64,000 bases of DNA from assembly GCA_016490735.1 (NCBI GenBank), contig JAEMWC010000343.1:292501-356500 (forward strand), given 5' to 3'. Within the stretch, counting starts at the first letter, position 1. Each line of letters begins with the position of its first letter. Source of the DNA: Pachyseris speciosa (lineage: Eukaryota > Cnidaria > Anthozoa > Scleractinia > Pachyseridae). The position numbers and the translations under genes were made by a program. Shown here in pieces: positions 13,763 through 24,831 of this stretch. A model generated the notes under the pieces. That model had not been told where the DNA came from and searched no databases. It saw only the letters and a program-made list of their open reading frames with translations.

Positions 13763-13903
13763 GTGGCCGTCACAACGTTTGCTATCTACATCTTCACTGG
13801 TAACAATCTTACACCCAGCAAGGCATTTGTTGCGTTAGCATTATTTGATTTCCTTAAGGTTTCTCTGGTAGGAATCCCTGATTGCATCGTGGGTTGCATT
13901 CGG
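13763..13903 (+). CDS. ABCC exon c (TMD1 last helices)
   Basis: The 47 codons run from VAVTTFAIYIFTGNN through AFVALALFDFLKVSL to GIPDCIVGCIR, matching the last two TMD1 helices of MRPs (…TAFVSLALFNILRFPLN...). The acceptor is TTTCTGCAG and the donor GTAGGT, phase 0. It joins directly to the exon at 22725. Confidence 0.88.
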
Positions 13904-15219
13904 GTAGGTCATACTACTACTTACATACCATTAAAAGTTACATTACATTATACGTGTATATCGCTCAAAGACATACTACGTGCAAACATTAGCCATTTAG
14001 TAACAAGTACGTGGAACTAGCTCGTAATTAATAATGTGTATATGTATTTATCCAAGCATAAAATCGGAGGTGCTGTAGAAAATAGTATGGAAAGGTAACA
14101 AGAGCCGTTCCGGTAAAAATAAATAAATAAATAAATAAAATAAAATAAAATAAAATATATCGTCCGGACTTCGCATGGCTTTTCTTCCGCAAGATTTGTG
14201 TCGAAAAAAATGAGCGGCAGGAGGGAAAAAACGAAGATTATTAGGATACAGATAAACTATTGGAGAACAAACACGCATTCTAGAGTCCAAACGTTTTTCG
14301 GATGAAAGTGTTATAGAATTCACCGCGGGTCAAAGACAACAAAACATAGCAAGAAAACAAATTACGACGCATGTCTTCGAAAAATCAGACAAGTAACAAT
14401 TGAAACCTATCTCGTAATATTATTAAGCTAGAAAAATTGGTTCTGCGACAATTTTGACGTAAATGTCCCTAGAAAAGACAAAAAGGAGTACCAAACTGTG
14501 AGTTTAGATCAGTCAACAATCACTCGGAACGCTGGGTTGCATAATAGTGCCATTTCACACACAATTGCCGCTCGACTAGGCAAATATAAAACACTAGAGT
14601 GCCTTGATAGTTTACTGTTACTTCCCACGTCCACCGAAGTAGCTTCTTCAATTAAATATCCTCAGTTGCAAAACATAATCCAGTTACACAGCAGCGAAGA
14701 CAGCGATATTATACCATTCCCAAACCACTAGAGCTTTTCTCTTGCAGACCTGCACACTATAAAAAATAGCAAAGTCAGCCATCTCATTTCCCTGTTCGTA
14801 GCGTCTAAAACGCTGATTGTTACCGGTTAAAACTGAAAGAAACAAACAAACAAAAAAAAGCTCGAGTCTCAATCAAGTAAGACGGCGAAACGTCGCCACT
14901 AATAATTCGTTGTTTAGAGTCTTTGGACGAAGATCTCTTGCTTTTTCAATGAAGCGTGAAGCGCACTGGTTTTATACTCCTCGACTCTGAGTATCTACCT
15001 TCAACAAACAACACCGATATCGACAAAAGATCATAAGCTTCCTCTCTTGCTTTCTTCAGTTCGTTGTTTTATTTTTCTAAACGTAGTTGGACACCCAATT
15101 TCCCGCCGCCGAGAAACGTGGGTTGCCCATATTATTTCCCGCTAAAATGAGGAATGTAGCACAGGGTTATCTTGGGTGTGACATTTTACAATGGATGATA
15201 TGGGTGACTGGTGTACACA

Positions 15220-15312
15220 GGGGCGGACGGAAGGACAGAGGGCCGGAAGAAAGGGAGAACAAAAAGGCGGACGAAGGGACAGACGAAGGGATGGACGAAC
15301 TGACGAACCAGT
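15220..15312. repeat. Degenerate GGACGAAGGGAC minisatellite
   Basis: Roughly 12-base purine-rich units (GGACGGAAGGACAGAGG, GGACGAAGGGACAGACG, GGATGGACGAACTGACG) repeat imperfectly. Confidence 0.65.
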
Positions 15313-18300
15313 GGAGAATGACGTCATAAGCGAAGCCAAAATTTAAAAATGATTAACTACCTCAACAGTTCCTTTCGCATAATAATACACCTCACTTATA
15401 TCTACGAAGATGCGTGGTAACGTATGGGCAGTACTAGTAGGAGGCACCGTCCACAACAGTCTTTGTTGAATATTTGTTTTTATTCCTCCACACATACGAA
15501 GAAAAAAGAATATTTTGTAACGTAGTTTCTTTTCATTGTTTACTTATTAGCTTCTTGGGTAACACAAGTACTAACACATTAGTAGGTGAAGGGATAAGGG
15601 AGGGGTGGGGATCAGGTCTAATGGGATGTATGAGTCATGGTAAGGTTTCCTGCTGGCTACAGACATTCCAGATTCCGTTTGCGTTTTACATACTCGAAAA
15701 TGAATGATTGAATGAATGATTGAATGAATGAATGAAATATACAGATTTAGCCAAGCCTAAAAGCGGAGCTCCACGATTATTAGTTATTTTTACTGGTATT
15801 GAGCAACACCGTATGGCTTTCCTTGTGCCAATATTTTATGTTTAGTGCAGTCAACAGGAATTGACTGTGGTTCAAAAACCTCAAAACATTTCAAGAAAAC
15901 AATACAGTCGACGCATGTGTTTGTTCGAAAACAAGTTTAGCAATCAAAGAACGATCAAATATGTTCATCCAGCATCGTTGGACAAGCATGTTTGAAGATT
16001 TAGCCACCTCTCTCAATAGTACATTAAATGGCTTTCCATGTTTGATCTAGATCAATGTTCATCCAAAATTTCGCATTAGGAACACGTTTATGATCGTTTA
16101 GCCACTCTAACAAACAAATCGTGCACAAACAGTAAAAAGCAACCAAACGAACCACATAATGTCGAAAATTTCAGCTATAATAAGCTTATGCAAATATCAT
16201 TTTTTGGACACACGTGGTCCGGTGTTTGGTCAAACATTGTTAAGCGTTTAGCCACCAAACGTTATGTGTGACAAACACGATGTTGAATGAAATCGTTTGA
16301 TCTTTTAGCCGGGGCTTAAGAAACGTATTTCGTAGTAAGTTAAGCTTAGATATAGGCTTAAATGTCGTAGAAAAGAGAAAAAGGAAAACAATCCTGATAG
16401 TTTGGATAGGTAATTTCATGGGGCCGAGTAAAATTAAGGATTAATATCACTTTTCTTTTCAGAAATTTGCTGAAATTGCCCTCGTCGCACAAAACATTAG
16501 TAAAACTTTACGAGGACTCTTTGCGATTACTTGTTAATAACATAAGGGCAAACGTTTCTTTCAGTACTTAACACTATAGAAACACAGACGTCGAAAAACA
16601 TGTACAGTCAGCCAAGCGGAGGAAAAACAATTCGACTAGCTACTTCTTGGTGTCCAAAACGAGTAGATTGTTAATTATATCCAGTCGAGACAAAAATACA
16701 AGTTTCCTTCCTGAAGAAAAGTAACAACGATTAAACCAAATGCTAAGCTTCAATTTATACCTGTGTTGTCGAGCTTTCAACCACTTGAAAATACGCATCG
16801 ATCCACTTTACTGAAAACACGTATCTACAAATATAGCAAATGGTTTGTTTAAAGAAAGAACTTTTTCCACCAAGTTTAAGCTACTCGTTCCTCCCATTAA
16901 TGCCGGTGAATTGTTAAGTGAACTTTTTTGGTAAATTACAAGATGCCGCGGTAAACTGAGCAAGCCCTTGAAGCGTTAATTCATTTTGTTTTTTCAACCA
17001 CAGAATCCGGTCGCCATACAACTGGATCCAAAATTTAAGAATTTTCTGAGAAAAACCTTTTGCTGCTCCATTTTATCAGTTGAAATTCACCTTCCGGAGT
17101 ACCTTTTAAGTAGTTCTTCATTTTTATGCCTTTTACGCGAATTAAAAGACATAACTTCGAAGGAGATGAAGTTGTTTTGCTCAAAATAAAGAAACCAACT
17201 GAATGTGAAATCTCGAGCAGCAGAGAGCGCGCGAAAAATGAAGCCTCGTTTTGGCTTGGGTGTCTCGTATTGGTTAAGTTAACCTGACTTGAGCCTGCGA
17301 TCTTATCGAAAACCATTACCTGCTCTGCAGTGAACTTCAAAAAAACAGCTGACCTCGATGAGCTCTAAACTTGAGCCCGCGATATGGTCACGTGATACTG
17401 GTCAGCGGAAACCTTGTTTTGACAGCTGTCCATTGGCCATGACAGACATGGCGCAAAAACGGCTGATTGGCTAGGGGATAATGACGTATAATGGACCGTT
17501 TTGCGTAACACCGCCTCCGCAAAATTGAGACATTTGAAGTGATCGAAACGTGGAATGGAATTTTGCGTGAGTTTTGTTCTTGGGAATAGCCAAATATTTC
17601 AAGAAATGTCAGACAAAAGTCTGTTGGCCAAGTAGCAACGCAACCACGTGCATCAGTTTATTTGTTTTGGCTACTGTGCACTTTCTTCACTTTGAGTGTT
17701 AGTCCACCTTCAGATTTACAAATCTTTGAGTAACCAGAGATGGCAGCGGAATACTTCTTTGTTCACGGGAACGACAGGAACAACTTGTTCTTGATGGTCC
17801 AAAGACTTTTGGTTCGAGTTTCCATATTTTGGAAACAAGTGTGGCTGGCCGTTTTGTTTCAACACTCTAGCACGGTCGTACAGCTTTGATCTTAAATCGC
17901 TACAGTTAAATTCGTTTAAAAACAACATTTTTCTTTTGAACCAATGACCTATTCATTGTTGTGGAAAGCTCTCGTATCCTTGCTTCAAGCAAAGGGTGAC
18001 AAATGGGACACAAACGTGCGCGGCCTCGATTTGACACATTCTGACCACGTTCACGATCTCCCAAGCAAGCTAAATGGAACGAGTGTAGTCCCGTGATTGC
18101 ATCTGCAGTTGGCAGTCACCCAGGTCACAACACACCACAATATCAGGTTCATTTCCAAGAGATGAATATCCCAATGGCAAGGATCGCTGGTCAGTGGTTG
18201 CATCCAGAGCTGGGAAATAGTATGGCTGAAAGTAAAAGAAGGTATTCATTTATAAATCTATTTATATATTTGATTTGATATAATGGACGAGAAAATAAAA

Positions 18301-18690
18301 ATAATGCAAATAACTTAGATTTTTGGTTACGAAAGATTTCTGAAAAAGTACTATGCTATTTTGAAAATATCCTTTATACATTGGTTTTACATCATTTAAA
18401 ATTATAAGCACTTAAAGGTGAAAACCCTTCTGATCAGTTTTATGATTTTCTCTTTTCTTTACTATCTACTACAACTGTGCACATGAGCCATGAGGTACTT
18501 GTCACTGAGCTTTTGGGGGTGCTGGGTGCCTGTATAAAGTGAGTGTCATATTCGATGAGTAGTATGAATTTTTTCCTTTCAACCCTTATATTACATGTGA
18601 TTTTAAAATGCCTTGAATGTAAACGCTGTGTATTGAATATGCAACCATATGCATGTAATCCAAACTCTACGATTCTGCTCCTCCCCCACG

Positions 18691-18726
18691 CCCCCCCCCC
18701 CCCCCCCCAAAAAAAAAAAAAAAACG
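18691..18726. repeat. Poly-C / poly-A homopolymer junction
   Basis: A run of cytosines is followed directly by a run of adenines. It is low complexity and a likely place for assembly errors. Confidence 0.85.
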
Positions 18727-19655
18727 AACAAACAAACAAGAATGCCTGACTACAGGTTATCATGGAGACGGTATTTGCATCTTAATTGTCCCAACACCTG
18801 TTTGTTGTTAGGTTGAGACATCATTCCGTTTTTGTTGTATGCTGGGTTGGTGTATGAAAGGAATGGATGATTTTGAACTTGATAAGGTATTTATGTAGGT
18901 TATCTCTTTGAGAAAAGTGTGTAATAGTGGTATTAAAGGTTTGTTGTTATCAACCTTCTCGGCTGATTTCATCAGTTCTGTTACCTTCATTGCAAGTTTC
19001 ACATTTTTTTCTCACTTCTTGGATTTTTTTGGCCAAAGCCTTCTCATGGTTGGTTATAGAATAGGGATGACAACTGTATTCAAGGACAATTCCAGACATC
19101 AGCAAGGAGTAGCTAGCCCTACTTAGTTTAAGTTGGAGGCCATTTGCCTTTTGCATGGGACAATTTTTCCGATAATCAAATGTCATTAGGGATATTTATG
19201 CATATGGGCTTTCCATTAACAGAATGCTAGAAACATTTTACACCAGTATAAGCATGTGGATGATTGTTTATCACTCTATTTCTGTTGCTTTTTTATGTAA
19301 TGCAGTAAAAATTGAATATTAGTGTTATTTTTGTTCTCTTATTAACAGGATGAGTTGCCTTCCTTCTCTTAAGTACTTTAATTTAATAAGGAGAATAATT
19401 ATGTACAATGGAGAGTGGGTGGTAGCTGTAGCCAAGCACCATCCCTGAGACATTTGTTTTGTTTTCATGTTTTTGATGTAAACCCAGTGGTATTTTTGGA
19501 CTTTGCATGTTGGTTTTCAGTTTGAGTCACACCAGGGTTGTGTGTGTGGGTTTCTGCATCATGCAAAAATGTTTTTACAACAAAATGTTTTTACAACCTA
19601 TAATCTCAACTCTGATAATGGTTTTATTTTCTTGTATCTCTTTTTAATAGAAATT

Positions 19656-19994
19656 TTAAACTGTCATTCCTGATTTGTAAAGAAACTTGGATTGTGAAGA
19701 AGAGAAACTACATGTACTCAGTTCTCTGTAACTTTGTCCTCTTGTTTGAGGGTGCCCACTCATTATCATTGTAGATGGCAGTGAAGATATCATCAAAATG
19801 CCAGGCGCAGTGGACTCACCAAACTTTTCCATTTCATCTGGATTGTATAGGTGCTTCCCTGCAGTGGGATAGTGTTTCACCAAAGATTTATGAAACTGGT
19901 GCACAAGAGTGCTAAATATTGTGTCTCCTTTATAACAGTATTGAAAAGTAGTATTACTTTGTATTATAGGTAAACACAAATTCATTCTTTTCAA
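19656..19994 (-). pseudogene. Unrecognised ORF, possibly transposon-derived
   Basis: A 112-codon minus-strand frame contains a globular-looking stretch (YCYKGDTIFSTLVHQFHKSL, then NPDEMEKFGESTAPGIL) and then serine-rich sequence. The first half is plausible protein; the second half looks like read-through. I do not recognise a family. No splice sites or neighbours support a host gene. Confidence 0.25.
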
Positions 19995-20475
19995 TTTTCA
20001 CCACCAGTAAGTTGATTTTGTACCAAGAGTATCATCAATGTGTTGACCTCATGAGAACATACATTTAAAGAATTGTCAGGTATTTCTATACTACAGTGGG
20101 ATTGGGACTGAGGGTAGGGGTGATACAGGTGTATCATTATAGATAATATTTAGTATTTGAGCATTACAAATTAAAATAAAGCATTTATTTCATCCTTTTG
20201 CTACAGTAAGATGCACTCTTATTGCTATAAGTTACTGATACTTGAGAACTTCATACTTTCCATTCAGAACTACTTCATTGTGGTAGTTAAAAGTTATTTC
20301 CTCCATTCTTGTGATGTGTAGTGAATGCCATATGGAATTGCTTCCCAAGATTGCTGAAAATTCTTTCTCTTTTTTTGAGGGTCAGTGACAAGAAATAATG
20401 TTTTTGGCATTTTTGCACAAATTTTGACTGAATGTCTGTCACTGGACATTTCAAGTCTAGTGTAAGGAAGTTTTA

Positions 20476-20872
20476 GGGCCTGATTACCTGGTGAATTTCA
20501 GCCCGGCCTGAAATATAAGCCCAGTGGGGCGGGCTAAAGTACTGTTGCGATTACATGACAAATTTCAGCCTGGGATGAAATATAAGCCATCTTGTTTCCT
20601 AGAAAACAACCCCACTGCGCATGCTCAAGTCGCCTTTTCAGCCCGGGCTGAAATTCCATTTCGATTACATGGCCATTTTGCGGATTTTTCAGCCCGTTTG
20701 CCTGGGCTGAAAATCCTAGCCTTGTTTCTCAAACTGGGGTAGGATTTTCAGCCCGGGGTGAAACCTTCTCCATGTAATCGCCACTTTCATTTTTTAAGAG
20801 CGTTTCATCCAGAACCCAGGCTGAAATCTCAGCTGGGCTAACCCGGCTGAAATTCGCCATGTAATCACCCCC
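20476..20872. mobile_element. Harbinger-type MITE rich in ATTTCAGCC motifs, TTA target duplications
   Basis: The left end GGGCCTGATTACCTGGTGAA and the right end, reverse-complemented, GGGGGTGATTACATGGCGAA are terminal inverted repeats that continue into AATTTCAGCC. TTA lies on both sides (20473-20475 and 20873-20875), giving a 397-bp element. Inside, TTTCAGCC and GGCTGAAA recur at least eight times in both orientations, so the strand can fold extensively. It has no ORF of its own. Confidence 0.8.
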
Positions 20873-21028
20873 TTAGAGTGGTTCAAACTATGTGATATAA
20901 AATAGGAACTGTGAACGATATATGAAATGAATCATATCTGAACTGCGGAAATGAAATCAAATGAAGAATGATCCTTGCAGTTGTGAACGCAATTTATGCA
21001 ATTGCGAAAAGAAGCCTGAAAAAAATCA

Positions 21029-21076
21029 GGACTTCAACGGGGTTTGAACCCGTGACCTCGCGATTACCGGTGCGAT

Positions 21077-21102
<26 letters not shown>
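21029..21102 (-). tRNA. tRNA-like SINE head (not judged a working tRNA)
   Basis: On the minus strand the 7-bp acceptor stem (GGCTTCA with TGAAGTC), the D stem (GCTC/GAGC) and the T stem (ACGGG/CCCGT) all pair, and the A box TAGCTCAGTTGG and B box GGTTCAAACCC are present. The anticodon stem does not pair cleanly (TCGCA against TCGCG) and base 33 would be C rather than U. The loop suggests a GGT anticodon (Thr-like). It is part of a dispersed repeat, so a SINE promoter is likelier than a tRNA gene. Confidence 0.55.
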
Positions 21103-21117
<15 letters not shown>

Positions 21118-21130
21118 AGGTCAATTCACC

Positions 21131-21189
21131 TTGGTTAGAGCATCGCACCGGTAATCGCGAGGTCACGGGTTCAAACCCCGTTGAAGTCC
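21131..21189 (+). repeat. Partial tRNA-like head, right arm of hairpin
   Basis: This is the reverse complement of the left head from its D loop onward, with an intact B box and 3' acceptor strand but no 5' acceptor strand, so it cannot form a tRNA. Confidence 0.75.
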
Positions 21190-21262
21190 TGAATTTTTTT
21201 CAGGCTTCTTTTCGCAGTTGCATAAATTGCGTTCACAACTGCGAGGATCATTCTTCATTTGA

Positions 21263-22618
21263 AAATAGGAACTGTTACTGTTATTTTTGGAAGGGACAAA
21301 TTAAGGCTATATTATGTTGTCTTACACATGGACGATTGTCATTATATCTAATCTCCTTTTAAAAAGTGTACCTTTAAGTTTCCTTTGAAGCATGATGTTT
21401 TCTTTTAATTCACTGTTCAGTTCATCCTTTTGTTGTTGTTTTTCCATCAAGTGTATATTTTGCCGAGTTTTTTCTTTTGGCAGAATATCTATCCATCAAG
21501 TAATGATCCATTTGCAACATTTGCAGCAACTGTAGATGACCACAGCTTTTATTCTAATCTATTACTGACAATAATGCTGGTGTAGATATTAAAAAATCTT
21601 GTTTTCTTATATTTACTGTTGACTTGTGGTGTTATTTGAGGTGTTTCAATCGGGGCGGAAATATATTTTTTACTGCCAGTAAAAATCCAGTCTAAATTCA
21701 GTTCAACGTCTTTTAAAGGGGTTACTAAGACACTGAGGTCTTTAAGATGGCTTCTTTTCTTGGCAGTTTGGCAGAGACGTTAATTTGTGATCATCAACAC
21801 TTTCATTTTAACCGGTACACTTTTTGTCTTGCGCGCTATCTCAACACAACTGACCATTTCAAGTCCTGTAGATGCCAGAGAAATTTTTGTGAAATGTGTT
21901 TTTTTCGTCTGCTTTAGTATTACTTGTGTTTTGCGCAAAGAGTACAATTTCAGCAACGTCTGAAAATACATATGATATTAATTTTTAATTTTTCTCGGCC
22001 CAATGCGATTGCCTATCCAAATCATCGGTTTGTTTTCCTTTTTCTCTTTTCTCCGAAATTTGCTTAGAAATTTTTATCACCTTGTAACGAAATATGTCAC
22101 TTGTCTATTTTCTCCACCTTCTCCAAAGAGACCTACAAACCTACGCATCGTAATTTGTTTTCTTGTAATATTTTGTAATTCTATGGTTTGTGAATTGCGG
22201 TTAATTCCTGTTGACTGCTCTAAGCGATCAGGTTCATACTGTACGGACCGTAATGTCAAAATCTAAGTTTGCTTTGCAATTTTTGGAACTTACTGCGACA
22301 GATACTTTGCTACTTGTCTAAAGCTCTGGCTAAACGAGGCAGCAATGTTGCGGCAACAATTTGAGCTCGCGCAGGTTTCCACGATGTTTCCCCGTTTAGC
22401 CACCCGAGGAAACATTGTTGCGGCAACAAAAAATGCTTCTGAACTCCCTCAGAAACATTTTTCGTTGCCGTAACAATGTTTGCTCGGTGGAGAATAGGTG
22501 TGTTTTGTAACATTTTTCATCACGGCTATTTCCGAATACGGAAACTGCAGGATATTCACAGCTTTAAGTTTAATCCCTTGGGTAAATATCGTCCGTGATA
22601 GATTGTGTTTGAAAAAGG

Positions 22619-22678
<60 letters not shown>

Positions 22679-22724
22679 CGTGCGTGCGTGTGTGTGTGTT
22701 GTTCGTTTTTCTTCCTTTTCTTAG
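21263..22724. other. ABCC intron, right part
   Basis: No gene is seen. A palindromic, MITE-like stretch with repeated AACAATGTTGC/GGCAACAAT motifs lies at about 22320-22490. The GT/GC microsatellite is listed separately. Confidence 0.45.
22625..22700. repeat. (GT)n microsatellite with GTGC units
   Basis: GT dinucleotides run for about 50 bases, then change to GTGC tetranucleotides and back to GT. The array ends only about 24 bases before an ABCC acceptor, so length changes could affect the local splice context. Confidence 0.95.
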
Positions 22725-22802
22725 GCCAGAGTGTCTCTTAAAAGACTGCAACAGTTTCTGAAGAGAGACGAACTGGATCCTGGCAATGTTCAAAAGGGAA
22801 TG
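22725..22802 (+). CDS. ABCC exon d (TMD1-NBD1 linker, RVSLKRL)
   Basis: The acceptor TTCTTAG is followed by ARVSLKRLQQFLKRDELDPG and NVQKGM, the conserved MRP motif (…ASVSLKRL..FL..EELDPD). Its phase 0 start joins directly to the exon ending at 13903, giving CIVGCIR-ARVSLKRL as in MRPs. The 3' border is uncertain: an in-frame TAG follows at 22806, and the only nearby GT is the weak GTTAGA at 22804. Confidence 0.8.
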
Positions 22803-23294
22803 AGTTAGACCACTGCTCTTATACATAAAAGTATACAAGGATTTACCACGTGACGCACGAACCGTCTTTTTCGAATATACAAATTATTAATAATGTAAGC
22901 CTGATATGTCGAGTCAGTTTGAATGATGAATTCAAAAGCATGGGCTAGAATATCGAAAAACATGCAAGAGAACGACCTGTCTTGGAAACATCTAATCTTT
23001 GACAAGAGCTTTAAAAGCTACAAGGAAACTTAGGGTGGAACTCTGAAACCAGTAAGAGGATATGAAGCCGTTTTTTAGACCAGCTGAAGACCTCAGCACC
23101 TGAGTATTGACTCGAAAATGAGGCAGCCGCGTACATTCACACTGCAAAGGACATTGCTAGCTTGTTCATGGAACATTTAGCTTTCATCATTTTCACAGAA
23201 TGATTGTCTTTAGCCACGTGTTTTGGCTGGTTAGCCTGTCTTTATGCATCGAATGTGTTGCTTTCAGTCATACCGAAACTTGTACCACTTTTGA
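22803..23294. other. ABCC intron, no feature seen
   Basis: An exon for the start of NBD1, including Walker A (GxxGxGKSS), is expected between 22.8 and 35.2 kb but is not visible here. Confidence 0.5.
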
Positions 23295-23418
23295 ATGCGT
23301 TTCCGTATCAGACATCCAACATCCACACCTCCCAGCCTAACTTTAACTTCTGGGCAGTCTCCTACAACGTTCTCAATAATTGAGCCTCCATCTGCTAAAT
23401 GCTCACCCACTGCATGGC

Positions 23419-24458
23419 TCACTGCAGTGGGCCCAGAAAGTTTAAATCCTTCCCCTGAGATTCCAGCTGGGAGGCAGGGGTTGCAACCCCAGTGTTCCTA
23501 GCTCTCTCAGGGCAACCTCTCTTAAGGTGACCTAAGAAATCACACACCCAACACCTGCGTTGCCCACCACCACGGAGGGAGACATTCCCACTACTTAGAG
23601 CAGACACTAGGGACTCAATTTGCTTTTGTTGTGCTGCAATTTGCTCATTTTGCTTCTTCAAAATGCTGTGAATGTCCTGAGCGGTCGCATTCTCCTGAAC
23701 CACTATAGTTTGCTTCGTACTGGGTTTACTCATCAGCTTCATATCCTGATCACGCACATCAAAATATGAAAGCTCCGGGTGTTCTGAAGTAAAGCGCCTT
23801 AACTCAGTTCTTAGGCCTTCTTCACGCACAGCTTCAGCCAGGCGGTTCTTAAGCTGTGAATCCCTATCCTGGCTTAAAGGAACTGTCCAGCTGGACTATA
23901 CGATCGAACAACTGCACTAGGTGCAATGAGCATGACACATGATCCTCCACTTCATTTTCCCGGTAAGAAAAAAAAAAACTGTTGTTGCAGCTGGGGCAAA
24001 CTATACCCGTCCCCGAAAACTCTGAGAAGTAAAGCAAATATGTGCTCAGGGTTACCTTAGACTTCATCTCCCCTTTCCAGGATCTCTCGTCTAGCCTCTC
24101 CCGCGAGCTGCTCTAGTAAAAAGAGGGCAGTTTCCTCCTTTTTCAATCCCTTACTCTCACAAATCGCCTTTGCATCCTCGATCCATTCTTCAACTGAAAG
24201 TTCACTCCCTCTCACAGGCTTCCCCTTGAACCTCTCTAGCTTTCGCGATGGGATAACATAAACTAGATGTTCCTTCTCCCCTCCTGAGCCCTTCCGCTGT
24301 TCACCACCATCCTTGGCCTGCTTAAGCAACTGTTTTAGTTCACCCTCCAGTGCTTCCACGCTTACAGCAGTGTTTTGGGCTTCTTCCTCCTTTTTAGCAA
24401 GCGCCAATTTCAATCCCTCGATCTTTCCCTTCAGGGCCGCTAATTCCTCAGCACTCAT
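23419..24458 (-). pseudogene. Gypsy Gag with CCHC zinc knuckle, two frameshifts
   Basis: The N-terminal piece (24057-24458, 133 residues) is a coiled-coil, Lys/Glu-rich leader followed by a capsid-like start (RKLERFKGKPV, VEEWIEDAKAI). The C-terminal piece (23419-23829) ends in a zinc knuckle CWVCDFLGHLKRGC, a CX2CX4HX4C match. The middle (23830-24056) reads on only in other frames (FGDGYSLPQLQQ, then FFSYRENEVEDHV), with one shift at an A-run near 23970. Known role of the family: retrotransposon capsid and RNA packaging. This copy cannot make an intact Gag. Confidence 0.8.
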
Positions 24459-24544
24459 TGTACAAACAATTAATACTCACAGTCTGCCAACATCCCACCG
24501 CCAGGGCCTTGATCTTTGTATTTTACCGTGCCGATCACGCCAGA

Positions 24545-24831
24545 TGTGACAAAGGACTTTTTCAATGACATTTAATATAGAAAAGACCCCGGCGGCTGAT
24601 AGCCTACGAAATTTTTGTTCCGATAAATGTGCTGGTTTCTCTACCCCAGTGCGCACGCGCGGCTCAGAGGCCCACAGGGTGCCCATGATGCGTAAGAAAC
24701 GCACTCACACAACGATAAAGGAAACATTGTATGGTATTAAGTTCTGCTGGGGATTAACCATATACAGATATTCTGTACATAAGCTAAGGCAAAACCATAG
24801 TGCTGAATAATTTATTCAACTCCGCCTGACA
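24545..24831 (-). repeat. LTR of the Gypsy element, 287 bp
   Basis: On the minus strand the block starts TGTCAGGCGG and ends TTTGTCACA, the usual TG...CA borders, and is followed 2 bases later by a TGGCG primer-binding-like sequence and then gag. The second LTR is absent, so age and target duplication cannot be measured. Confidence 0.65.

Larger units (their letters stand above)
13904..20472. other. Large ABCC intron, left part
   Basis: No host gene is supported. It holds an (AAATA)/(AAAT) tract at about 14116-14156, a degenerate GGACGAAGGGAC-like minisatellite at about 15220-15310, a GAATGATT tract near 15700-15735, and adjoining C and A runs at about 18691-18725. A possible transposon-derived reading frame lies at 19656-19994 minus. 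The remaining open frames show no recognisable domains. Confidence 0.5.
20907..21266. repeat. Inverted pair of tRNA-derived SINE-like units (long hairpin)
   Basis: The arms 20957-21087 and 21131-21262 are reverse complements over about 131 bases with one or two differences and a 43-base loop. Each arm contains a tail (ATGAAGAATGATCC, then GCAGTTGTGAACGCAATTTA) and a tRNA-like head facing the centre. The left head is complete and the right one begins within the D loop. Related single copies lie at about 57665-57826 and 59049-59268. Confidence 0.85.
23295..24831 (-). mobile_element. Truncated Gypsy-type LTR retrotransposon (5' LTR, gag, start of protease)
   Basis: Reading leftward on the minus strand: an LTR, a primer-binding-like site starting TGGCG, a gag, and the first residues of an aspartic protease (GDCPEVKVRLGGVDVGCL) near 23300-23370. 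There the match stops before integrase and the second LTR, so the copy is truncated. The LTR edge at 24831 abuts the reverse transcriptase of the neighbouring LINE in mid-frame, so this element inserted into that LINE. Confidence 0.8.

Noticed and set aside
15087..15329. Charged ORF rich in Glu/Gly/Lys
   Set aside because: It is the translation of a purine-rich minisatellite, open on both strands.
21029..21102. Functional tRNA-Thr gene
   Set aside because: The anticodon stem does not pair, base 33 is not U, and the sequence is part of a repeat with several copies in the window.
22498..22761. Plus-strand ORF over the GT microsatellite
   Set aside because: The frame is Val/Cys repeats from GT dinucleotides; only the ABCC exon after 22725 is real, in a different frame.
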